From: Strongyloides papillosus
Lineage: Eukaryota; Nematoda; Chromadorea; Rhabditida; Strongyloididae
Direction of reading: 5' to 3'
NCBI GenBank assembly: GCA_005656395.1
Contig: SRSI01000060.1
Coordinates: 1,178,001 to 1,242,000 of the forward strand
Length of the DNA stretch: 64,000 nt
A program made the position numbers and the translations under genes. How positions within the stretch are numbered: the first letter of the stretch is position 1; each line of letters opens with the position of its first letter. Of the stretch, positions 25,301 through 38,408 are shown one piece after another. The notes beneath the pieces are model-generated. The model was not told the origin of the DNA. It worked only from the letters and a program-made list of their open reading frames with translations, and did not search any database.

Positions 25301-28300
25301 TATACTAGCTTTTAAACTTTAAATCCATTTATTGTTAATAAATTATAGAAAAATACTCACTACAAACACATCCAAAACTTATCCTAAAATTGACTTTCGG
25401 TAGTAGTAGTTTTTATACTTAAGAAAAAAGAAATTGAGCTATCAAAAGCACATAATATCATAAAAATATATTATGTATAAAAAAAGTTAATAAATATTTT
25501 ATGTAATTTGGTCAATATTTTAGTCCATTCTGTTTTTTCACGATTCTAAACTCATTTAATATTAAAATAATTGTTTGAAAAATTTTAATATTGAAAAAAA
25601 TAAGAAAAATATTTACATTCATATTCTGACAAATAACAAAATGCAGGGTAATATTAATAATTAAGATAAAAATTTAAAGTACAGATTAATTATATTTTTT
25701 GCTAATTTTTTTGGGACATTGATATTATTTGAAGTTTGTTATAGATATTTTATCATTATTTTAATTTAAATCATAAATTTTGTAGATCGATATTTTAACA
25801 TGTCATAGTCTAGAAACATAGTAAAAATAACTTTAAAAAATTGTATGCATTCTTTTTATTTTGTTTCGTATTTTTGCTTATAAAATTTTTAATATGTAAC
25901 ATAAAAAGTGAAAAATTAATTTTGAGTTTAATTAAAATGCAGGTAATTGTTTTATATGTTTATAAGATAAAAAGCAAATCAGACCTTCACTCAAATGATA
26001 TTCATAAATAAGAGACTTCTATAAAATGCAAAAAGCCACAAATATGTTTTAAATGAGGAGTTGGCGATTTGTTAAATAATATATTAAAGAAAGTTTGATT
26101 TTCAAAATTGTTTAATCTTTAAAAACTTTAAAAATATTATAAAATTTATTTTTCAAAATATTTTAGTAAACATTTGGATTTAGAAATTTAGTAAAATTAT
26201 TTTAAAAGTCTTTTCTGAAGCATAGCAAGACTTTCAGATATCTATAATTTTTTATAGAAAATTAGTGTTTGCATCTCTAAAACATAAATTTTTAAAACTT
26301 TTAATATGTGTGGCTAGACTTATTATTTTGAAACGTTTTAGTTTACATCATTGTAAGTCAAAAAAACTTTGAGAGAAGAATTTTTTTCTATTTTATAATA
26401 GAAGTAAAAAAATACTACTCTTTTATTGTTAACAAAAAGCTAAAAATAATAATACAAAAACGATGACAAAAAGGTAACTTACCCTGCTATTAACAGGCTA
26501 TCTATGAGATATTCCGTTATTAACAAGGGTTAATACAGTGATATTGTCATCACTAGGTCAATAATTTAGTGATATTTAATAAAAAATTTTTAAAATCTCT
26601 AAAAATCAAACATAATTAGATATAAAAATTAATTTTTTAATCTATCTTAATACTACTATATTGTTGGGAATATAAAATTAATTTTTAAAATTGTTTAAAA
26701 AAATTGATTCTAGAGTTTTATAAACATTTGTGTTATGATTTTTTTTAAAAATCCTTTGTTTTTATTATTTATCACTACTTTTAGTGGCTCAAAAAAGTAT
26801 AAATTTTGCCATTGCATTGTTGGAGGAAATGTCAATGCGCCAAAAAATTTATAAAATTATTTTCATTTTTCACTAACTGTCTTAAGAATGGATAGAGATA
26901 AGTTAACTTTTAATAACTCAAAATGCGTGCAAGAAAATTCAATAGATTTTTTTGATATAAGAAAAAAAATTTTTCCGCAAAAAAATTATTCAAATAAAAT
27001 TAATAATATCTCGATAACAAATAATCAGATAAGCTTCATATGTATATTATTCGATATAGAATGTTCTCTGCAAAAAAAGTTATAAATAAAGGATATAAAA
27101 TTCTAAAATTTTAGTATATTTATTTTCGAGTAAATATACGATTTTTATTTTTTTGAAATTTTTGAATTAAGGGAAAGATAAAAAATTATACTCAAACTCC
27201 ATTGACTTTCTTGATCTTTAAAAACTTTGTTAAGAGTTGCGGAAATCTATTTTGATGTCCCAAATTTCTGTTGCAAAAATGCGCTTTTGAGAAATCTAGA
27301 TATCTCAAGAATTATAAATCACATTTAGAAAATTTTATCCAGGTATATTCTGCATCCAGAAATAATTGTTTCTACAAACTTTTAGATCAAAATAACTATC
27401 TTAAAGATTGGAAATCGGTGTCTTCGTTCCTTTTTACATGTTTTTAGAATATATATTGAGAACGCGATTTAAAAATCAAGTAATTTTGTGTCGTTTGCAA
27501 TGAATTTAATTGTTATATATTTCCATTATTAAAATGTTTAAAATAGAAAATAATTTCCCGATGGAATTTTTTTCTCTAGAAGATGTTGATTAATTTCCTT
27601 CATTATTTTTTTCCTTTACATAAAATTAATAGAAAAACTGTTAAGTTAGATATTAATATAATACCATTTATTAATACTTGCAAAATATTATGGGAATAAA
27701 AGGACTAATCACATGACAATATACATTATATATAACATTTTAAAATCATCGTTTGTTACATCTATCATACGACAATATTTTAAATGGTTTTTTAGCAAAG
27801 ATGACTGTAAAAGGTTTCATATAATTAATTATGAATGAAGTTTCAACAACAATTGTTTTAGAAAATGTTATAACATTATATCGTAATCTTTATTCATACA
27901 CCTATGGATTTTAGCATAAATTATTTTTATTAATATCTTCATTTTAATAAGATAAATATTAGATTTTATTTACGCATTACATTTTTACAAAATTTGAATA
28001 AAGGACTTAATTTATGAGTCTAAAACATACTCTCAATCATGTTTCATTATGTAATAATAATTAATCTAATTAGAATATACACTCTTTCTTATATATTAAA
28101 CAATTAACTCGTCTTATTCATAGAATTAAATCATCTTCACTTATTAAAATTATGTATGTCATTTATTCATTTCCCAATTTCTAAAATATAATATTATTGT
28201 ATTTTGATTATAAACTTTTTTTGTTATTTTTTATTCATTTTTCTTTTTTGCTTCAATTAAGTAAAAAAATATTGTTTACAGCAACAATAAATTTTACTAT

Positions 28301-28441
28301 TAATGTATGCAATTTTAATAAAAGCTATAATGCATATTTTAACTACCAAATTTGGTACATTAATGTATCAATCACGTTAATTGAGTATTTTAATATTATA
28401 CTAACTCCAAGTTGTCGTAATACTTATTCCTCCTCTTTGTG
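19366..28441. other. 9-kb gene-poor tract
   Basis: No coding region can be supported across 9 kb, in contrast to about one gene per 2.5 kb in the right half of the window. It contains one inverted-repeat element (24331-24629, listed separately). At about 26.46-27.48 kb there is a stretch with longer mixed-composition segments that may be remains of old mobile elements, but no ends or coding frame can be defined. A 65-codon frame at 26888-27085 is not convincing. Confidence 0.5.
24331..24629. mobile_element. short TA-flanked terminal-inverted-repeat element (MITE)
   Basis: A nearly 300-bp unit bounded by TA on both sides. The left end reads TACCGGGTGGCCGGCCAATT and the right end, reverse-complemented, TACCGGGTAGACGGCGAATT; the two continue together through TCTCCCT, with 22 of 25 positions matching inside the TA. 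The interior is AT-rich and codes for nothing. TA target duplication plus short terminal repeats is the pattern of non-autonomous Tc1/mariner-type elements. The GC-rich ends stand out sharply from the surroundings. Confidence 0.8.
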
Positions 28442-29754
28442 ATGAGTGATCTTTGGAAGAGTAATCAACCGTTTGATATCGTTCTATTTGAGCAGCATGA
28501 TTTCAAGAATAGTAATAAACCAGTCTATGTTTCGAAAAGCGTTTATGAGTTTGGAAAAATTGAATTGATAACTAATAGTTTATTTTTGAATAATGTGTTA
28601 AGAACAGCTAATGATGGAATTGGTGAATTTTACATGCCAAAAACAAGGGGTTTTACTGTAAATGTATTTGATGAAATGTGTAAAAGTTTGGAAAAAGAAG
28701 AATTGGAGGTCTTATTAATGTTACATAGACAACTATGTATCATTGCGAAACATTTAATTGGTGACAATTGTCCTGTCACTCCTAAAGTTATAAACGATCT
28801 CGAACCATATGCAGCAAAAATTTTAAAATATCCTATTAGGCTTAGATCAAGAAGATTATTAATTGAAATGTTTATTGTTGCTACATCTTATCGTAATAAT
28901 TATAAAAACTACACGATAAAAAATGATGAATTTGTCACAATGCTTCAATTTAATGCTCTTTTATATGATTTTGGAATTGTTAAACATTTTAATAGCGATA
29001 GAGTTGGTGGTACTAACTGTGAAATGATAATGGAAATTGATGACTTTGAACTTCGTTTGAAAGTTACAAAATTTTTAAAAATGTTTGCTCCAGACTTTGA
29101 TATTACTGTTCTTCCACTAGAGAATGAAATAATCAACAAATTTATGGGTTTTATAGAACAACTTGTTAGATCATTCTTTAAGACTGTTAAGTGTCACCTG
29201 AATAACGAACATTCAAAGTTAAAACGCTTTGCCGATAGACTTTACTACATCAATTCACTTTTTGATATTTGCTTTCAAACAATGATGAAGTTACTTGATG
29301 GAAAAATTTCAGATGAATGTATTATTTACAAGTGTGAAAATTTTCATCAACGGTTGGTGGAAATTGGTGAGACAGCATTTGGATTTTTTAGTGACGTTAA
29401 GTTCAATAAAGCAATTATAATAAATGGACTTGATCAAGATATGAAAAACTTTATTGATAAGCTTATTAAAATTCAAATAAAAATTTTTAAAATTCCAGAA
29501 ACTCGCGAACAATGTGTGAGTTGATTTGTAATAATAATGAATGATAATAATTTTTTTAGTTAATGTTCATCAAACCACTTTATTATTGGAAAAAAATCGT
29601 TTGTTTTATTAAGAAAATAGAGCGATTTCCTCAATCTAGTTTAAGAAATCCTCCAAGAATTTATGCAAGACCTCTTGTTCAGTACTTTGATGTGATAATG
29701 TTGCTCTACATTCAATATATTGATTTTGAAGAAGGTCTTGAAAATAGTTTTTAA
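28442..29754 (+). CDS. unrecognised soluble, probably alpha-helical protein
   Basis: Family not recognised. Exons 28442-29515 and 29560-29754 with a 44-nt intron (GTGAGT...TTTTTAG, phase 0); 422 residues. The start is the ATG at 28442; the GTG just before it is in frame but not a eukaryotic start. There is no signal peptide or membrane segment. The sequence is even in composition, with many predicted helices (for example LEKEELEVLLMLHRQLCIIAKHL around residue 85 and RSRRLLIEMFIVATSYRNN around 142), and a C-terminal block NPPRIYARPLVQYFD. Codon use is like that of the other real genes, so it is clearly translated. Its neighbours are long spacers on both sides and give no hint of role. It may be a lineage-specific or fast-evolving gene. 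Confidence 0.8.
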
Positions 29755-32317
29755 ATTACGGTTTATTTATAATTTATACAATTATTAAGATAATTTATCT
29801 AGTTAATTTAACAATATAATATTTATTCAATTTAATCATATACAGCATTATAATATTCATCAACATTAATCTATTTCATTTTTAATTAATAAAAAAATTC
29901 ATTTTTTAAAATATTTAGTTTTACTTATTTTAATGTTGTCTTGAGCTTAATTTAAATTTTTATATAAAAAACTTTGAACAAGAATAATGGATTTGATTCA
30001 TGATATTGTTGAATTGATTATCATAGATTATCACAATTAATATTACAGCATTTATTTTATACTAATGATGGTTTCAAAATGCTTTGAAACCTATATATTG
30101 GAAATATAAAAATCTATTTCCGAAACCTTAAAATCCCATCTATATATGAAAATACTTTATGAGAATTTTATAATAATTCTATTTAAAATATCAGATATGA
30201 ATTTAAAGAAATATATTATTATTAAAAATAATGTTAAATTACGCTTTCTAGTTAAATTATTCATAGTGTAAGAAAATTATATAATTTTTTAAAGATAATA
30301 TTAATATACAAAAGATATTGGTATCTTTTGTTGTTCCTGATAATATATCTATATAAATAGACTTTTTAGTAAAAAAATCCATTAACCGTAATATTTTTAA
30401 TAATCATAAACAAAAGAAACAGGTAGGGATCTTTATTATCTGAAATAGAATATGTTGCACTGTTATGCAATGAAATAACTAATTTTTTGAAAAGCAATAC
30501 TTCACAGTTGGTTAAAAGATTTTAATAAATATAAATTCAAACATTGTTTTGTAAAAATAAACATTTATGTATTAAATTAACTTTTTAAAATTATTAATAA
30601 AAATATTTATAATTTTGTTTAATAGTATTTGTTTTTACTATAATATTTACGATCAATAATCGTGAATCTTTAAAATGATAATTTTTTCATTTTATTTTGC
30701 AAATAAACATGTTAAATCATTATTTACTTTTTTATTTATAGTCTTGCTAAAATTTTAAATTAAGATGATAAAAAATAAGCATTTATTTTAGTTTTCTAAT
30801 ATGAGCATTAAACATTATTTATAACTTATTTTATATTATTAGTAATCATTTCTAACCGAATAAATTGTTAAATATTAAAATAAATTTTATTCAAATGTTT
30901 CATCAAAAAATATTTTAATTAACGTTATCTGTACATTATTTATTACATCAATTTGTTATAATTAAATATCTATATTTACACTTTGGCATTAAGATATTTT
31001 TTGTATACTTAATATATAATTGTTACGAAAATGTTCCATTTCTGCTATTCTTGTGTAACTTTTTTGAAAATATAAAATTTACGTTAAAATAGTTATTTTT
31101 CAAAATCGTACTTAAGATTATTTTAAAATGTTATTGATATTTCTTCTATAAGATAATTATATAAGAATTATTGTTTCTTTTTTAATTAAATAATAAATTT
31201 AATTTTTTTATGAATATACAAATTTACGTCTAACTTTTTTTTACATTTTTATACAAATAATGAAATTTTAATTTTAATTGATGTTTACATCTAAGACATT
31301 CCATAAATTCTTTATTTTTATAAGTACAAAAGGGATTATTCTGTAAATTTAGATATATCACTTTAGTAATGAATTATACATTGATATTATACGTGTAAAA
31401 TGTAACATTTGATAACAAATAACAACTTTTATCTTATTATACATTAAACATAAAATGTTAACAATAAATAGACAGATATATTTCTGTAATAGTAATATTA
31501 TTTTTCTATTCATCAACTATTAGTAATGACGTAAATAGGATAAAAAAGTACTTTAACAATCAAATAATCAAAAATTAATTTTTTTAAATAACTAAATACT
31601 CTAAATAAAGAAGCTAAATAGATTTGCATCTATAAAAAGTTATATTAACTATCTTAGAAATATGAAAGATTTTTTATCGTTTTATGTTATGCTGAGAATA
31701 TTATTTTGTCCTCAAAAAAACATTTCACTATAATTTTGAAATAAAATAAAAATGAAACATACCTTAAATCCTTTTTTATCAATTATTATTACGAATTATT
31801 ATAAAATAACAAAAGTATGATAATAAATTTTTACAAATACATTATTAAATTTTTTTCCCATTATTTTGTTATGAAATTAATTAAGTTTGTTAAAAAAATT
31901 CATTATAAATTTATTTTTAAAAAAAATTAAAGTAATTTAAAAGTAATCATTAATTGGCATTAAAGATATTAAGGAAATCTTTTACGTGAATAAAGCCGCT
32001 GTTAATTTAAACAAAATTAAATATTATTATCATTTTTTACCAAAAGAAAACTTAGGCAAATTGAATCAAAAGAATAATTAAAAAAAAACATAAAAGAAAA
32101 TGAATACATTAAATTAATTATATAATTTTATAAGTGTTTATATCTATAAATAGAATTGAATTTTTTATTTAAAAAAAATTTTATTCTAACTAAGCAATTG
32201 ACTTTATATAGTTATATTCATCAAAGCACAAAAAAATAAAGAAATTTACATGTTAATTGAAAGAATAATTGAAAAAGTTATTTTATAATAATAGCATTTA
32301 AAAATGACTACATAATT
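29755..32317. other. AT-rich spacer between convergent genes
   Basis: Lies between the 3' end of the unknown plus-strand gene and the 3' end of the minus-strand P-type ATPase gene. I see no coding frame, repeat or structured RNA. Confidence 0.5.
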
Positions 32318-35300
32318 TTACCAACTAAATACCTTTACCCATAAATATTTATTGCTACGACGTAGTAGAAATTTCCTCACTTCATTGTACATTGTTATTA
32401 TTATGCCTGTTGTAATTGCAATAACATAAACAAAATAAGGTGGTGGTTTAATAAATAACCAATCATTAATAAATGGAACAGTTAATAGAAGGATAGTAAT
32501 AGTAACTTCAAATAATACAGCTAAAAGTAGTACTTTGTTCAATTTTTGTCTTCTGAATATAGATGTTCTGTAGGTAGCACAACTAAAAATATGAAATACT
32601 TGTGAAATAACGAGAGTTATATGCCATGCAGCACTGGCTTCTTGAATAATTTCTTTGTCATTCGGTAAAATTGATATATTTAATGATGAGATCTGTGATG
32701 GATAGATACCATAATGAAGATATGTCAAAAAATATGATAATAAACAGCCAATGCTTATTACAATTCCAATTTGTATATAAGAATATGATAATAATTTCCA
32801 TGGAATCATATTTGATTTATTTTTTGCTTTTGTTTTAGGATTTTCAAGTTTACGTTCCTTCTGATATATTAATGCAATTGAAGGTGGTAACTCCGTAATT
32901 AAATCAATTACAATTAATTGAATAGAATTAAGAATTAATGGGAAACCAAATATGAATGTCAATAATATTGGAATTATTTCAGGAAGCATATGAGAAAGAG
33001 TATATGCTATACTTTTATTAAAATTCTTATGCAGTAATTTCCCTTCATTAATACCTTCTGTTATTGCTTGTAGTGTTGTATCTTTAGCTATCACATCGGC
33101 AGCTTCCTGCGCCAATATACTACCAATTGCATTAACTACAATTCCTGTATTTGCTTCTTTTAATGCTGGTGAATCAAGAATACCATGGCCAGTAACAGTA
33201 ACTATTTCATTAAAATATCTACATTTTTTAACAATTTCATATCTATCTTCTGGTTTTGTTCTGGCAAAAAATACAATACCATTAAGATTTAGTATTGTCT
33301 TCCAGTGATAATCAGTTAAGAGATGTAAACTACCACAATGAATTACCTCAATTTTTTTAGATGACCTGTCATTTGTTTCTCCCTCCATAAACTCTCTTTC
33401 CACTACCTTTTTACTATTCACATTAATTTTTTGCAACATATTATTTCCAACAGCTTTTAATGTTTCTGGATGATCACCGGAAGTAATAAAAAGTGAAATT
33501 CCTGCTCTATGTAATTGATTAATTGATTTTTGAATATTCTTTCTTATTAATGTCTCAATTCCCACCATTCCAACAAAAGACCATTCATTAATATTAGAAA
33601 GAATAAATGGGCAATACATTTGAAGCATCTTTTCATTTTTAAAATTTAGCCCTTGTGGTGCTAGAAATTTTTTATATGCAAAACCTAAACAACTCTGTTG
33701 TTTTTCAGCTAATAACAAAAAAGCTTTTTCAAAATCTTCTTTAACCTCTGTTGAAATTTCTACATTTTTATCATTAATGTGAATTGAAGAGCATCGACGA
33801 AATACTTCTTCTGCTGCTCCTTTAACCATAAGTGTATATGATATGTATGGAATTCCATTATTTAATGTTATGGTATTTTTATCTTTTTCAGTTAAGGAGA
33901 TAATAAGATGATAACGTGATTGTACTTCAAAAGCTTCTTCATAAACAATTGTATGTAATTCGCGTAGTAAAAATAACTCTTTTGTTGTCATAAATTTAGT
34001 TATAAATTTAAGGCACGAAACATCAGTTGGTTTTCCTTTTATATATATATTTTCTAAACTATGATCTTCATTTATTATTTCTTTTTTATTAAAATTTATT
34101 GAGATATTATCATTTAAACTATAAATTGTATTTGAAGAATTTTGAAAGGAATTACGAGAGGATGAATGATGTTCAACGACGGCCCTATTACAAAGACACA
34201 TTATTTCAATTAATATATTTAATTCTAAATTTTTATTTATCCAATTTTTTGAGCCATCCTTATTTGCTTTCTCCTCTTGTAGTCTTTTAATTAAATCTTT
34301 TTCATTCATTATTTGATTATTAAACCATACATTTCCTATTTTTTGTTGACTAGTATCCATAATTGTATCTTTACAACATAGTAGTACTGTTGTTTCACCA
34401 AAGGTAGCTGCCATTTCTAACTTTTTTATAAACATATGTTGTTTTCCGAGTCTTTGAGCTATGATTATTAATTGTGTTGTCAAGATAACTGTCAGCCCAT
34501 GTGGAATATTTGAAAGAACAATTACCAAAAAACCATTAATAAAAAGTGTCATAATATTACTAACATTTTTAATTTCATTTAAACATATACCTAAAATAAA
34601 AGTTAATATTCCAAAGAGAAATGATATTATTGTAATTGTAATTATAAATACTCTGTGCTCTTTTTCAAGACTCGTTTTTTCCTTGTACTTATATGTATGT
34701 TCTTTGATAAGCTTTCCGATAATTGTATCGTTACCAGTTTTAACGACTAAAGCTAACCCACTTCCTTGAATACAATAACTACCTTTGTATATTATATTTC
34801 TTGCTGCATACGCTTCAGTATGTTTCTCCTCAACATCAGGTATGTATTTAAATGCTTGTGATTGTCCTGTTAACCATGATGATTCTATTAATAAATTGGA
34901 TGATTTTAACAACCTAACATCAGCTACCAATCTATCGCCTTCATTAATCTTTAATAAATCACCACATACAACATTTATCGCAGAAATTGGTGTTATTGTA
35001 TTATCACGTATCACCTCACATTCCTTATATATTATTTTTTGAAAACTTTTAACATGTTCGGAGATTCGTTTTTTTTGTATTAAACTACCTATGCATAGTA
35101 AAGTAAGGATTGTGGTTAAAAATATACTTATACTAAGTTCCATAGTTCTTTGCATATCAAGAAAAAATATTAACAAGCAGATGATTGCTGAGAATAACAT
35201 TAATAAACGAAATGTATGTAAAATTTCAAGTATAAATGCTTTGAACCATACAAAACGACCTTTAACTTTAAAGTTGTTTCCTAAAATAATATTTTTCCCT

Positions 35301-35533
35301 TCTAACGATAATTTAAATTGAGCTTCTTCTGAAGTTAGTCCACGACTTGCCATAACATCATCTGTATTTATTCTTGATAAAGGATATATATCTGATAGAT
35401 CTTTTAAACTAAGACAATGTTCTGTTAAGTAGTATTCTTTAAATATTTTCTTAGAATAAAATAGAATAAATAAATAACATTTTAAACTTACTTTAAATAA
35501 ATTTCCCTCATCCTTGTTACTATCTTCAGACAT
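32318..35533 (-). CDS. Na,K/H,K-ATPase alpha-like P-type ATPase, catalytically degenerate
   Basis: Overall fold is that of a P2C ATPase alpha subunit: RGLTSEEA near the N-terminus, TM1-TM10, an actuator domain, KGAAEEVFRRC in the nucleotide domain and FARTKPEDR in the P domain. The frame includes a 42-nt intron (35491-35450, GTAAGT...CTAAG); without it the protein has 1,057 residues, slightly above the family norm of about 1,000. Key motifs are altered (residues of the spliced protein): TGES is TGQS (208-211); the phosphorylation motif DKTGT is DTIMD (Asp375 kept, Lys and Gly lost); PEGL in TM4 is PHGL (His331); TGDHP is SGDHP (671-675); GDGVND is GHGILD. The TM6 cation-site block DLGTDMVPAISLAYE reads DLITELPPSIALIYQ. 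Transport is therefore very unlikely. In C. elegans, CATP-1 is reported to act independently of pumping; orthology to it is only suggested. Confidence 0.92.
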   Translation of the reverse strand: MSEDSNKDEGNLFKVSLKCYLFILFYSKKIFKEYYLTEHCLSLKDLSDIYPLSRINTDDVMASRGLTSEEAQFKLSLEGKNIILGNNFKVKGRFVWFKAFILEILHTFRLLMLFSAIICLLIFFLDMQRTMELSISIFLTTILTLLCIGSLIQKKRISEHVKSFQKIIYKECEVIRDNTITPISAINVVCGDLLKINEGDRLVADVRLLKSSNLLIESSWLTGQSQAFKYIPDVEEKHTEAYAARNIIYKGSYCIQGSGLALVVKTGNDTIIGKLIKEHTYKYKEKTSLEKEHRVFIITITIISFLFGILTFILGICLNEIKNVSNIMTLFINGFLVIVLSNIPHGLTVILTTQLIIIAQRLGKQHMFIKKLEMAATFGETTVLLCCKDTIMDTSQQKIGNVWFNNQIMNEKDLIKRLQEEKANKDGSKNWINKNLELNILIEIMCLCNRAVVEHHSSSRNSFQNSSNTIYSLNDNISINFNKKEIINEDHSLENIYIKGKPTDVSCLKFITKFMTTKELFLLRELHTIVYEEAFEVQSRYHLIISLTEKDKNTITLNNGIPYISYTLMVKGAAEEVFRRCSSIHINDKNVEISTEVKEDFEKAFLLLAEKQQSCLGFAYKKFLAPQGLNFKNEKMLQMYCPFILSNINEWSFVGMVGIETLIRKNIQKSINQLHRAGISLFITSGDHPETLKAVGNNMLQKINVNSKKVVEREFMEGETNDRSSKKIEVIHCGSLHLLTDYHWKTILNLNGIVFFARTKPEDRYEIVKKCRYFNEIVTVTGHGILDSPALKEANTGIVVNAIGSILAQEAADVIAKDTTLQAITEGINEGKLLHKNFNKSIAYTLSHMLPEIIPILLTFIFGFPLILNSIQLIVIDLITELPPSIALIYQKERKLENPKTKAKNKSNMIPWKLLSYSYIQIGIVISIGCLLSYFLTYLHYGIYPSQISSLNISILPNDKEIIQEASAAWHITLVISQVFHIFSCATYRTSIFRRQKLNKVLLLAVLFEVTITILLLTVPFINDWLFIKPPPYFVYVIAITTGIIITMYNEVRKFLLRRSNKYLWVKVFSW

Positions 35534-38408
35534 AGATTTTTTAAAATTTTTAAATCCTAAAATTTGGATGAAAATTTAATGACAATTAAGAAAGAAGAAC
35601 ATTTAAGTAACATTCTTACTTCTTTCATTTTATAATAATAATAAAAACAATTACTAATTTAATGTTTAAAAAAACTTAAAAATTGTTAACGTCATGTAAT
35701 GTATATATGCCTATACGTATATTTAAATAAAATTAAATTCATTAAGAATTGTAATCAACACTAAAATTTAGAAGTACATATATCAAAAGTTCACATTGTC
35801 TATATTATATAAAGTAATTATAATTGTTTAGACAGTGTAATCATTATATAAATACATTTTATTCACCTATAAATATAATTTACTAACTTTTATAGATAGT
35901 AAAGTATAAAATTTTTCAACTTTTTACTTCCAATACCACCATTGTTAATTTTATTTACTTATCACAACCAGAGATAGATCATCATTATTAAAGTGTTAAA
36001 GCTAAAGATCATTTTTTAAGGAAACACTCTAATCTACTATATTTGTAATGATATTATTTTGTCAACTAAAAACATTTAACATATATTTAAAGGGTAAAAA
36101 AAATTTTTTTAAGATAGTATACAATATTTTTTAAGTTAGAAGATAAATATATATTAAAAGTTTAAAAATAACTTTAAAAACAATTTGATTACAACTAAAA
36201 ACATATAAGAGTATTTAAAGTTTAAATATATTGCCTTAAAAGATATATTGAATAGTGAAAAATAAGAAAATTTATATTTGATGAAAATGATAAGTAATCT
36301 TTTGCAAACTGGTTACTTCTATTAAATATTTGTATATTACATAAATCATTATTTTAGTTAATATTTCAGTGTTATGTATAAGAAAACATTATGTCATGCT
36401 TAGTACGTTTTTAAATTTATTATATATCACATGCATTTTTAACGTTTTTGATTTCTTGACTCATTAATTTCATTTAATAAAATTTAGAAATTTAATAACT
36501 ATATATTATTATAATGATTTGTGAACTTTTAAATTTATTACACTAATGAGCATATAGAAATTATACATGTATAAATGTAAGAATTTTCATAATAACTAAT
36601 TAAATGTCTAATATACATCGAGATAAAACAACTTTATTATTTCACATATTACATACAAAATTTTGCAAAATATATTTTTATAAAGATTCTTGCTTAAGTA
36701 CTCGCCAATCTTATTAACAGCACTTTTCAAATTTTATTTCAAATGCTTTAAGTACGAATAAATATATATATATATATTGTGGTTATGTTATTAAAATTAA
36801 TTTTCTGACTTCACATATAATAATAAAAAGTTGTTATGAAACATCTTTAAAGAATATTTTTCTCAACTTCCTTATAAATGAACAATTTCCATCAATTTTC
36901 TCTATCCATTCTTAAAATTATGTAATTTAAAAGAATCTTTTATTATGAATTATTTGTTTTTTAATAAGTTTTATAGATTACTTTGTATGAAAAGAATAAA
37001 TGTATACTATTTTAGATGTTAACCATCTTTTAAACAAATTATTTAAAAACAAGATAGAAAAGTATGTTTTTTAATTGTAATTAGTATTTATTTATTTAAA
37101 ATTTTAATAAATAAAGTTTTTGCCTGTCACTAATAATTATTTTTAAAATATATTCACATAAATTAATCATAAACAATATTTTAACACATTTTTTATACAC
37201 TATATTTATCTATACTTTGATCTTATTCTTTATCAGTAATTTAAAAATAAAATGACTAAAAAATGTACTTTTTCAACGAATTATTCATTACAGGCCTCTT
37301 ATATAAAAATAATACTAAAGAACCCGTGATTATCACATATTACAAAGACAGAAATACTCATACCACATATCATATTTAATATTTGTCAAATTATTGATAA
37401 AGGATATCTTATTTTTGGTAGCATAATTAGGAAATAAGAGAAATATTTGTTTCATTTAAGAAACCTAATATTCTTAATCTTTTTAATAAGAAAAAAAGAT
37501 TTAAACAATTTCAAATCTTATAATTTTTTATTAATTTATTGAAATAATTTTTTTAAATAAAACTTATTTATTTACCTTAAATTTACGTCACTAAAATTAC
37601 ACATTTTTACATCTATCATTAATGAATTCGCTTTTATATAAGATAAAATTTGCCAATGTTTTAAGTGCATTTATACTTCAGGAAATCTGTCTTTTGTTGG
37701 TTCCATTTGACACATGCCTTAAATTGAACAAGAGCTATTATGTATGTCTCAAAATGCAACTGACTTCATTTTATTATAAAAGATATATTTTTGGCATTTT
37801 CTTACTTTATTCTTATATTTTAAGATATAAACACTATTGTTCTTAAACATTTTTTAAATACAAAAACAAACTAAATATTTTCGTGTTAAATGTTCTAAAA
37901 GAAAAAATTAATTTCAATAATTATGAGTATCAGAAAAATTATTTGAATATATGGTATTTGATGCAATAATCTACCTATTCAACTTATTTCTTAGTTGTTG
38001 TAATATAAGAATGTAAAAAAATGCATATATATTTATATATATATATATCTTTTCCCAATACTTTTGATAAAATTTACTTAAAAATATTTTACTACAACTA
38101 AAATTAACTCTACGAATTTTTTTTTACTTATTCTACACTTTACAGGAATTTCAATTTTGGATAAGCTTTATATATAAATTGCTTCTTTAAGTAAATAAAA
38201 ATATAAAGTGAAGTAATACTTTTGTAATCTTATTTTTTATTCCCACATGACATTATCATACAAACTTTTTATTCTCATCTTGGAGAAGATTCATGAATTT
38301 GATATAACCCTTCATTTTAATATTTTATACTTTTTTAGAATTCACAAGATATTAAGTATCATAATTTTATATTTTTTTGCGAAATATTAAAAAGAAAAGC
38401 CATAAAAT
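35534..38408. other. AT-rich divergent intergenic region
   Basis: Separates the minus-strand ATPase gene and the plus-strand Rab gene, so both promoters should lie here. No motif can be assigned. A short (AT)n run is at about 36764-36778. A 74-codon frame at 37622-37846 has AT-driven composition and no recognisable features. Confidence 0.5.

Noticed and set aside
26888..27085. 65-codon frame starting MDRDKLTF
   Set aside because: Short, no recognisable motif, no splice continuation; kept out despite slightly better composition.
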